64,000 nt of DNA from Olavius algarvensis associated proteobacterium Delta 3. GTDB lineage: Bacteria > Desulfobacterota > Desulfobacteria > Desulfobacterales > CAFBRK01. Below are positions 57,711-64,000 of the stretch, piece by piece. The position numbers and the translations under genes are program-made. How positions within the stretch are numbered: the stretch's first letter is position 1; each line of letters begins with the position of its first letter. The notes beneath the pieces were generated by a model. That model saw only the letters and a program-made list of their open reading frames with translations, searched no databases and was not told where the DNA came from. The DNA is taken from contig CAFBRK010000330.1 of NCBI GenBank assembly GCA_903231505.1, positions 1-64,000 of the forward strand, in the 5' to 3' direction.

Positions 57711-59591
57711 ATGACACCGAAACGAGAACGTAAAACAATTACAGAAGACGGCCTGTTGCTATTAGATAAAATGGAAAAGGACCGGGTCACTACCGTTTGG
57801 GACCGTTTTCAGGATCAGCTGCCCAACTGCGGCTACTGTGAAATGGGCCTGTCCTGCCGAAACTGCGTTATGGGACCCTGTCGTGTGGACCCCTTCGGTG
57901 AAGGACCCCAGGTCGGGGTGTGCGGCGCTGACGCCAATATTATTGTTGCGCGAAATCTCGGCCGGATGATCGCCGCCGGAGCCGCATCCCACTCGGACCA
58001 CGGACGGGATCTGGTGGACGTCCTTGCCCAGGTAGGGGAAGGCAATAACGCCGGTTATCAGATTCGCGATCCGAACAAGCTCAAGCAGGTCGCCGGGGAA
58101 TTCGGGGTCGATGTCGGCGGAAAGGACGATCTGACCATCGCATCGGAATTGGCCTATCAAATGCAAGAAGATTACGGGATGCGCCGGAAATCCCTGACGC
58201 TTCTGGCTAGGGCGCCCGAAAAGCGCAGGGAGCTGTGGATGTCTCTCGGGGTCGTTCCCCGGGGTATCGACCGGGAAACTTCCGAAATGATGCACCGGAC
58301 CCACATGGGCGTTGACAATGACTGGAAAAGCCTGCTGCTCCACGGCATCCGAAACGCCCTGTCCGACGGCTGGGGCGGATCCATGATCGCCAGCGATGTT
58401 TCCGATATCCTCTTTGGCACCCCCACCCCCCATCCGACCAAGGTCAATGCGGGCGTGTTGGAAGAGGACCAGGTGAACATCGTGGTCCACGGACACAACC
58501 CGGTGGTTTCGGAGATGGTCCTCCATGCATGCCACTCCCCGGACCTTCTGGCGCGGGCTGAAGAAAACGGGGCCACCGGCATCAATCTGGTGGGTGTGTG
58601 CTGCACCGGAAACGAGCTGTTGATGCGCCACGGTATTGCCATGGCCGGCAATCATCTGAGTACCGAACTGATTCTGGCCACCGGGGCGGTGGACATGATG
58701 ATCGTAGATTATCAATGTATCATGCCGTCGATTTCCTCGGTGGCGGCCTGTTACAACACCAAAATGATCAGCACCAGCGACAAAGCCAAATTCCCCGGTA
58801 TGGACCATCGCGAATTTCATCCCCACAATGCCGAAAAGATGGCGGTTCAGGTGGTCACGGAAGCCATTGAAAATTTTGTGAACCGGAAAGAGGTGTTTAT
58901 TCCCACAACAGCGACAGACGCCGTGGGCGGATTTTCCGTGGAGGCTGTCCTGGGCGCCCTGGGCGGTACCCCCGAGCCCCTGCTCGAGGCCATCAAGACC
59001 GGCAAGATTCGCGGTGCAGCCGGTATTGTCGGGTGCAACAATCCACGGATCCAACAGGACTACGGTCATGTCACCCTGACCCAGCGGCTGATCGAAAACG
59101 ACATACTGGTGGTCGACACCGGTTGTGTTTCGGTGGCCAATGCCAAAGCCGGATTCAAGGTGGCCGATGCCATTTCGTTCGCCGGTCCCGGTCTCAAGGA
59201 AATATGCGGGGCGCTGGGCATACCGCCGGTGCTTCATTTCGGCAGCTGTGTGGACAACGTCCGTATCCTGGTCCTGGCCTCTGCCCTGGCCAATGCCCTT
59301 GATGTGGACATCAGCGATCTGCCCATCGCAGGTGCCGCACCCGAGTGGTATTCGGAGAAGGCGGCCACCATCGGGGTGTATTTTGTCGCCTCCGGTGTCT
59401 ATACCGTCCTTGGCCCCATGCCGCCGATCACCGGCAGCATGGATATCGTCAAGCTGTTGACCGAAGATCTTGAAAGCGTTGTGGGAGCCACCTTCGCTGT
59501 GGAACCGGATCCCGAAAACGCCGCCATCCTGATTCGAAAACGTATCGAATCGAAGCGGGCGGCGCTGGGGCTGGACGCCAGAGACGGTTGA
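57711..59591 (+). CDS. cooS: anaerobic carbon monoxide dehydrogenase catalytic subunit
   Basis: CooS oxidises CO to CO2 at a Ni-Fe-S C-cluster. From ATG 57711 (MTPKRERKTITEDG, GGGGG nine bases upstream) the protein has 626 residues, the usual length. The D/B-cluster cysteines are in CGYCEMGLSCRNCVMGPCRVDPFG. C-cluster ligands lie in HGHNPVVSE, GVCCTGNE, QCIMPS, GCNNPR, DTGCVSVANAKAG and GSCVDN, in the expected order. It would let the cell use or detoxify CO. With the flavoprotein and CooF it forms a soluble three-gene unit; no CooA regulator, CooC nickel insertase or ACS subunit is in view. Confidence 0.96.
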   Translation: MTPKRERKTITEDGLLLLDKMEKDRVTTVWDRFQDQLPNCGYCEMGLSCRNCVMGPCRVDPFGEGPQVGVCGADANIIVARNLGRMIAAGAASHSDHGRDLVDVLAQVGEGNNAGYQIRDPNKLKQVAGEFGVDVGGKDDLTIASELAYQMQEDYGMRRKSLTLLARAPEKRRELWMSLGVVPRGIDRETSEMMHRTHMGVDNDWKSLLLHGIRNALSDGWGGSMIASDVSDILFGTPTPHPTKVNAGVLEEDQVNIVVHGHNPVVSEMVLHACHSPDLLARAEENGATGINLVGVCCTGNELLMRHGIAMAGNHLSTELILATGAVDMMIVDYQCIMPSISSVAACYNTKMISTSDKAKFPGMDHREFHPHNAEKMAVQVVTEAIENFVNRKEVFIPTTATDAVGGFSVEAVLGALGGTPEPLLEAIKTGKIRGAAGIVGCNNPRIQQDYGHVTLTQRLIENDILVVDTGCVSVANAKAGFKVADAISFAGPGLKEICGALGIPPVLHFGSCVDNVRILVLASALANALDVDISDLPIAGAAPEWYSEKAATIGVYFVASGVYTVLGPMPPITGSMDIVKLLTEDLESVVGATFAVEPDPENAAILIRKRIESKRAALGLDARDG

Positions 59592-59615
59592 CCGGTTCTG
59601 TGTCGGGTGAATCCC

Positions 59616-60299
59616 ATGGTCATTTCGGTCCACCAGCCCTATTTTTGTCCCTATCCGGGCTTCTTCTACCGGGTTCTAAACTCGGATGTGTTCGTGCTGC
59701 TGGACACGGTGCAATTCCCCAGGGGGACTACCTGGACAAGTCGAAACCGGTTTAAGCACGACCAGGGCACCCTCTGGCTCACCGTCCCGGTGCGCAAAAA
59801 GGGGCTGGGGTTTCAGACCATCGATGCAGTGCGTATTTGCCGGGACAGACAATGGCCCCGTAAGCATCTGGCGAGTCTGCGCCACGCGTATGCCCATGCA
59901 CCTTTTTTCCGGGAGCATTACCCGTTTATAGAGGCGCAGATGCAGTCCGGAACCCGCCGGCTAAGTGATCTGAACATACGGATTATCCGATACATTGCCG
60001 ATTACATAAGGGTTGGCGCAGACATTCGCCGTTTGTCCGAAATGGGGATTCGTGGAAAGGGAGCCGCACTTCTGATCGATATTTGCCGTCAGACCGGCGC
60101 GACCCAACTGCTGATTCCGAGATCGGCCCGGAGCCACATGGACATCGCCGCATTCCAGACGGCGGGCATCCGGATCGACACCTATCGGATGCCGATGTGG
60201 ATATACCCCCAGCTGTGGGGGGATTTTCTCCCGAATCTCTCCATACTCGACATGATCTTCAATATCGGACCTAAAACCCGCGATCTTCTCAGGTCTTGA
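59616..60299 (+). CDS. WbqC-family protein
   Basis: The 227-residue protein is of the WbqC family: the start MVISVHQPYFCPYPGFFYRVLNSDVFVLLDTVQFPRG (in pieces) has the characteristic HQP, and FKHDQGTLWLTVPV and IRIIRYIADYI follow. Such proteins occur in O-antigen and other glycan-related clusters; some act as glycine or amide transferases. Here it follows cooS, which is probably chance. ATG 59616 is preferred over an in-frame GTG nine bases earlier because family members start with this HQP strand. Cytoplasmic. Activity unknown. Confidence 0.85.
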   Translation: MVISVHQPYFCPYPGFFYRVLNSDVFVLLDTVQFPRGTTWTSRNRFKHDQGTLWLTVPVRKKGLGFQTIDAVRICRDRQWPRKHLASLRHAYAHAPFFREHYPFIEAQMQSGTRRLSDLNIRIIRYIADYIRVGADIRRLSEMGIRGKGAALLIDICRQTGATQLLIPRSARSHMDIAAFQTAGIRIDTYRMPMWIYPQLWGDFLPNLSILDMIFNIGPKTRDLLRS

Positions 60300-60508
60300 T
60301 CCATGCCGGATGTCGGTGTTCCGGACCTGTTTCCACCCTATCGGAACATGGTTGCGCAACCACCATATCCGCCATTGCGCCCCGGGGGCGTTCCGTGGGG
60401 GCCGTCTATTGACTCCACTCCCGATTGCGTTTAGAGTCGTGGGCATTCCAAAATCAATAACAATCCGCGGAAGGAACCGCCGGTCTCAAGAGGATTGAGG
60501 AGGGCGAC

Positions 60509-61054
60509 ATGAAGATCTGCCCGAATTGTAACGCTGGATGCCTAGCTGAAGTCACAGAATGCCCCCACTGCGGAACAGACTTCACCTATCTGGAAGAAAA
60601 GCACGCGCGAGAACAGGCGGAAGCAGCCAAGTGGCAGGCTCGCAGAGAAAAAATCATCTCACGGGTCAACACGCTGATGTTCGAAATGTCGGAAAATCAG
60701 CTCATCGCGCTGTTGTCCCAGGCCAACGAGATTTTTACCAAAAAAGACCGAAAACATTCGAGGATCCCCTGCCTGATCCCCACCGACTACGTCACAAGAC
60801 AGCACGCCTATCAGGATTATATGACGAATATCAGCATTGAAGGAGCTTTCATCGAAACAGAACGCTCTTTTGAACAAGGCGAAAGTATTTCAATGACACT
60901 GGCACTGTCCCCTCATGTTAAGCCGTTTAAGGTGACCGGGACCATTGTTCAATGTACCGAAAACGGTATCGGTGTTGAATTCAGGCCGGCAAGCCAGGTC
61001 CATAAAGACCTCATTCACCATCTCGTGGACAAAATAAAGCAGCTGAAGGCGTAA
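60509..61054 (+). CDS. PilZ domain protein with N-terminal zinc ribbon
   Basis: The 181-residue protein opens with a zinc ribbon (CPNCNAGCLAEVTECPHCG), followed by a charged coiled coil (EEKHAREQAEAAKWQARREKIISRVN) and a C-terminal PilZ-type beta barrel. The PilZ signature is RKHSR (about 91-95) and NISIEGAF (about 111-118), which fits c-di-GMP binding. It may report the second messenger to a protein partner through the zinc ribbon. ATG 60509 follows GAGGAGGGCG. It precedes succinate-semialdehyde dehydrogenase by 22 bases, though a functional link is not clear. Confidence 0.86.
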   Translation: MKICPNCNAGCLAEVTECPHCGTDFTYLEEKHAREQAEAAKWQARREKIISRVNTLMFEMSENQLIALLSQANEIFTKKDRKHSRIPCLIPTDYVTRQHAYQDYMTNISIEGAFIETERSFEQGESISMTLALSPHVKPFKVTGTIVQCTENGIGVEFRPASQVHKDLIHHLVDKIKQLKA

Positions 61055-61076
61055 GCGGGCCAGTGCAACCGTTATC

Positions 61077-62558
61077 ATGGACGCAGAATCGGAAATGCCC
61101 CCATCGTTGAAAGATCCAGGGCTGTTTCGGCAGCAGTGTTTTGCCTTCGGCAAGTGGATGGATGCTTCGGATGGCGCATCGATGCCCGTGACCAATCCGG
61201 CCGATGGTGCGATTCTCGGCACGGTACCTGTGATGGGTGCGGAGGATATCCAACACGTTGTGTCCGGCGCCGGGGATGCCTACACCGACTGGCGTCAACG
61301 GACTGCCAAAGAACGGGCCGTCGTGCTCAGACGGTGGCACGATGTCATCCTCGATAACCTTGCGGATCTGTCGACCCTGATGACCCTCGAGCAGGGGAAA
61401 CCTCTGGCCGAGTCAAAAGGGGAAATTGCCTACGCCGCGTCTTTTATCGAATGGTTCGCCGAGGAAGCCAAGCGGATTTACGGCGACACTGTACCCACAC
61501 CCCTCGCCGGCAATCGAATCGTGGTGTTGAAAGAGCCGGTCGGGGTATGTGCGGCGATTACGCCTTGGAATTTTCCGGCGGCCATGATTACCCGCAAAGC
61601 CGGCCCGGCCTTAGCCGCGGGCTGCACCATGGTCGTCAAGCCGGCCCGGCAAACACCCTTCTCGGCGCTGGCCCTGGCAGTGCTGGCCGAACGCGCCGGT
61701 GTGCCGAAGGGGGTGTTCAATGTGGTGACCGGAGACGCCGAGGTTATCGGCAAAGGACTGACAGAACATCCCACGGTTCGAAAACTGTCCTTTACCGGAT
61801 CCACGGCGGTGGGTAAACGGCTGATGCGGGATTGTGCGGCTACTGTGAAGAAACTATCCCTTGAGCTGGGGGGTAACGCACCGTTCATCGTTTTTGATGA
61901 TGCCGACTGCGACGCTGCGGTAGCGGGTGCCATCGCATCGAAGTACAGAAATGCCGGTCAAACCTGCGTCTGCGCCAACCGTATCCTGGTCCAGGATGGT
62001 ATCTACGAGCGATTCGTCAAGGAGTTCAGCGCAGCCGTGAATCACCTTCGGGTCGGCCCAGGCTTGGATGACGGCATCGAACAGGGACCGCTTATCGACG
62101 CCAACGCCCTCGATAAAGTCGAAGAGCTGATCGAGGATGCCCTGGCCGATGGGGCCCGGGTGCTTGTCGGCGGAAGGCGTCATGCCCTCGGGGGAACATT
62201 TTTTGAGCCGACGGTTCTTGCTGATGTTGTCGCCACCATGCGCATCGCCGGGGAGGAAATCTTCGGCCCCGTAGCGCCTATTTTTCGATTTTCCACGGAA
62301 AAGGAGGCCATCCGGATGGCAAACGATACGCCCTACGGTCTGGCCGCCTATTTTTACACCCGGGACGTCGGCAGGGTCTGGCGGGTGTCGGAATCCATCG
62401 AGTATGGTATCGTCGGCGTCAACACGGGCATCATTTCTACCGAAGTGGCCCCCTTTGGAGGCATGAAAGAATCGGGCATCGGCCGGGAGGGTTCCCGATA
62501 CGGTATCGATGAGTATTTGGAAGTAAAATATGTATGTCTTTCCGGGATAGACCGGTAG
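61077..62558 (+). CDS. gabD: NAD(P)-dependent succinate-semialdehyde dehydrogenase
   Basis: The 493-residue aldehyde dehydrogenase oxidises succinate semialdehyde to succinate. It has TPWNFPAAMITRKAGPALAAGCTMVVKPA in pieces, general base Glu in LELGGNAPF (262), catalytic C297 in AGQTCVCANR, and the family's second Cys two residues later, which in E. coli GabD forms a redox switch. The C-terminus (YGIVGVNTGIISTEVAPFGGMKESGIGREGS) is typical of GabD. It may connect to 4-hydroxybutyrate or GABA metabolism and, by function, to the CoA-transferase homologue at 19.4 kb. ATG 61077 has a weak ribosome binding site. Confidence 0.92.
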   Translation: MDAESEMPPSLKDPGLFRQQCFAFGKWMDASDGASMPVTNPADGAILGTVPVMGAEDIQHVVSGAGDAYTDWRQRTAKERAVVLRRWHDVILDNLADLSTLMTLEQGKPLAESKGEIAYAASFIEWFAEEAKRIYGDTVPTPLAGNRIVVLKEPVGVCAAITPWNFPAAMITRKAGPALAAGCTMVVKPARQTPFSALALAVLAERAGVPKGVFNVVTGDAEVIGKGLTEHPTVRKLSFTGSTAVGKRLMRDCAATVKKLSLELGGNAPFIVFDDADCDAAVAGAIASKYRNAGQTCVCANRILVQDGIYERFVKEFSAAVNHLRVGPGLDDGIEQGPLIDANALDKVEELIEDALADGARVLVGGRRHALGGTFFEPTVLADVVATMRIAGEEIFGPVAPIFRFSTEKEAIRMANDTPYGLAAYFYTRDVGRVWRVSESIEYGIVGVNTGIISTEVAPFGGMKESGIGREGSRYGIDEYLEVKYVCLSGIDR

Positions 62559-62610
62559 CCTGATAATTTGAAGATCATCTCCCATTAATCGGAAGAAGAA
62601 CTTAAAATCT

Positions 62611-62641
62611 TTTCATTCACTAAATCGTGTTGCGATTTTAT
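62611..62641 (+). repeat. copy of the palindromic start-proximal element
   Basis: TCATTCACTAAATCGTGTT followed by GCGATTTTAT matches the inverted-repeat part of the 25819-25862 copy; the left GACATCGTCGCG part is missing. It ends 11 bases before the ATG at 62653. Confidence 0.5.
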
Positions 62642-62652
62642 GGGGATAGGCC

Positions 62653-63813
62653 ATGCCGCTCCATGATTTGACCGAATTTCTCAAGCTTTCATCCGTGCTC
62701 AATTACAACCTGAGCGCGGCTTCCCTCAATCGGTACAACGTCCTTCTGTTCATCATCGAGAACAAGCCACTCGACACGGACAGCCAGCGGGACAGGGATG
62801 CCAAGAGCATCATTATGGAATCGCTGGGGTTTCTATTTGCCGCTTACAGCCAGAAGAGGCGCCGGCTCGGACCCATGGCGGTTATTCATCCCATCCGGGC
62901 AGCGGCACTGTTTGCCAGATCCCAGGACCAGGTCGGTCTGGTCGAATTACTTTCGGCACTGTTCCATGATATTCTTGAAGACATCCAATCCACTGATTTC
63001 AGGACAGCGCAGTGGAAAGAGATGGAATCGGTGCTCTTCGGGATACTCCAGCGACTGGGACCGGAACAAGAGCAACAGCTGGTCAGCAATCTGCTGAACC
63101 TGACCCAGCTGAGCGGTGAATCCTATTATCGGTATATCGGACGCCTGCTGGACAATGCCGGGGATTCACCGTTTTTAATACAGATTAAACTGGCTGATCG
63201 TCTGGACAACACCCTCGACATGCGGATTGATTTGCAGGATCCGTTGGAAGGGGTCGATTTTTTTGAAAACCTGTTTCAGACCCTGTATGTCCGCAATTAC
63301 CAAGGGAAACCCCTCGCTTTAGGACATCCGACGTCTACCGTCTTGAACGGGGCCAGGCGGTTGTACCAGCTGTTTAAGAATGCCGTGCTTTTGTCGTTAA
63401 TCCGTCAAAAAACATCACCGGGCCGCAGCTCAAAGTTTGACCATCTTTTCGAGGCGGTTTGTACGGCAAGTCTGAAGGAAGCCCAACGCACCTTCATCCA
63501 GCTGGTTCATTATCATTACCGGGATACCAAAGAGCAACGGCAGCTCCTGTTGGATACAATGGACTACTGCTACCGCGGCCGGATCGATCTGGTGACCAAA
63601 CCCGACAACGAGTTTCTACTGGATGGGCTTTTCTCGAGCTATTTCGGATTTGCAACCAAAAAAAAATTGGACCAGACGCTTCACCGCTTATATCAGAACA
63701 AACCGCTGATGATTGAAGCGTCCATCGCCTTTATCACTATTTTTCTGAGCTTTTTGAACGATCCCGGATTCTTTGTCAGGGGTATCAGTGACAAGGGGAT
63801 CGAACCGGCGTAG
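62653..63813 (+). CDS. HD-domain protein (RelA/SpoT hydrolase-like)
   Basis: The 386-residue protein has an HD hydrolase core of RelA/SpoT type: MAVIHPIRAAALFAR (H79), LFHDILEDIQST (H105-D106) and IKLADRLDNTLDM (D182). A (p)ppGpp synthetase domain is absent. The C-terminal half is helical, ending in a membrane-like segment (IEASIAFITIFLSFL). It may hydrolyse a nucleotide such as (p)ppGpp or be a guanosine-polyphosphate hydrolase-like protein of unknown target. The HD metal ligands are intact. The gene lies between a palindromic repeat and a short-word repeat array. Confidence 0.85.
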   Translation: MPLHDLTEFLKLSSVLNYNLSAASLNRYNVLLFIIENKPLDTDSQRDRDAKSIIMESLGFLFAAYSQKRRRLGPMAVIHPIRAAALFARSQDQVGLVELLSALFHDILEDIQSTDFRTAQWKEMESVLFGILQRLGPEQEQQLVSNLLNLTQLSGESYYRYIGRLLDNAGDSPFLIQIKLADRLDNTLDMRIDLQDPLEGVDFFENLFQTLYVRNYQGKPLALGHPTSTVLNGARRLYQLFKNAVLLSLIRQKTSPGRSSKFDHLFEAVCTASLKEAQRTFIQLVHYHYRDTKEQRQLLLDTMDYCYRGRIDLVTKPDNEFLLDGLFSSYFGFATKKKLDQTLHRLYQNKPLMIEASIAFITIFLSFLNDPGFFVRGISDKGIEPA

Positions 63814-63817
63814 GGGC

Positions 63818-63955
63818 GTGCTGGATGCTGGATGCTGGATACTGGATGCTGGATACTGGATGAGAGATTCTGGATACTGGATGAGCTGAAAGTTCAAAGC
63901 TGAAAGGTGAAAGTTTACTGAAGTTGAAAGCTGAAAGCTCAAAGCTGAAAGCAGG
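63818..63955 (+). repeat. short-word repeat array (GGATGCT / GCTGAAA)
   Basis: The array consists of runs such as GCTGGATGCTGGATACTGGA followed by GCTGAAAGTTCAAAGCTGAA. The same words occur at about 43660-43745 in the same order. No protein is encoded. Confidence 0.85.
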
Positions 63956-64000
63956 AAGAAAATAGGAACAACGAGTGACGTTTCGCGAAGCGGGACTAAT

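Noticed and set aside
57762..59633. A 623-codon open frame on the minus strand opposite cooS
   Set aside because: It is the mirror of a strongly conserved CooS coding sequence, has low-complexity His/Gly-rich translation and no family features; GC-rich genes often leave such antisense frames.
1..64000. tRNA, rRNA, tmRNA or RNase P genes
   Set aside because: No cloverleaf with a GTTCRA loop, no rRNA signature and no tmRNA or RNase P core was recognised by eye; a covariance-model search would settle this.

Overview
The window reads as a chromosomal segment of an anaerobic, GC-rich bacterium. A member of the Desulfobacterota (former Deltaproteobacteria, Desulfobacterales-like) is the best guess. 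The basis is a Ni-Fe carbon monoxide dehydrogenase cluster, clostridial-style flavin/Fe-S oxidoreductases, many PAS/hybrid histidine kinases, YkgJ/YcgN cysteine-cluster proteins, PilZ proteins, a PEP-CTERM protein and intergenic regions full of short dispersed repeats. The taxonomic call is inference; no rRNA or tRNA gene was seen.

Layout. 1-6.3 kb: an ApbE-like UPF0280 protein, a LapA-domain membrane protein, mutS, and a GTGA-overlapped AMIN-domain amidase. 6.4-9.9 kb: dodecin with a strong terminator, several very small ORFs, a wHTH protein coupled to YqeY, a PfkB sugar/nucleoside kinase, and an AT-rich spot with an RHH-like gene followed by a 27-residue hydrophobic peptide. 10-12 kb: a cereblon-type (CULT) protein overlapped by a DMT exporter, then an FmdB zinc ribbon. 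12.3-18.6 kb: a DUF2231-cytochrome c fusion, a protein with two tandem periplasmic binding domains beside a hybrid histidine kinase, a TetR regulator and a dual-specificity phosphatase. 18.9-31.7 kb: a CoA-transferase/GNAT fusion, PAS, MFS, dienelactone hydrolase, Hsp33, enoyl-CoA hydratase, ferritin, an old-yellow-enzyme/FAD fusion and an IMPDH/GMPR enzyme.

31.9-34.4 kb carries the most interesting regulatory feature. A complete transcription attenuator lies upstream of aroF-aroB. Its leader peptide contains Phe-Trp-Tyr-Trp-Trp in a row, and the RNA has mutually exclusive pause, antiterminator and terminator hairpins. The operon makes the common precursor of all three aromatic amino acids.

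34.7-46 kb: secreted hypothetical proteins, SMUG1 glycosylase, PilZ, DnaJ-like protein, Lon-N-domain protein, a frameshifted Fe/Mn superoxide dismutase under a likely Fur box, and an SsuABC/NMT1-like ABC importer whose permease and binding-protein genes are separated by a 500-bp array of short-word repeats. 46-54 kb: another hybrid kinase with its own binding domain, an overlapping operon of unknown function, two HD-domain proteins and a frameshifted gene. 54.4-64 kb: a PEP-CTERM protein in an AT-rich patch, the FAD reductase-CooF-CooS carbon monoxide dehydrogenase cluster, WbqC, PilZ, succinate-semialdehyde dehydrogenase and a RelA/SpoT-like HD protein.

At least three families of dispersed non-coding repeats recur between genes. 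One is a MITE-like element with TATAG...CTATA ends and internal hairpins. One is a ~40-bp palindromic element that repeatedly sits just before start codons. One is a GC-rich palindrome that has also been built in-frame into the CULT gene.
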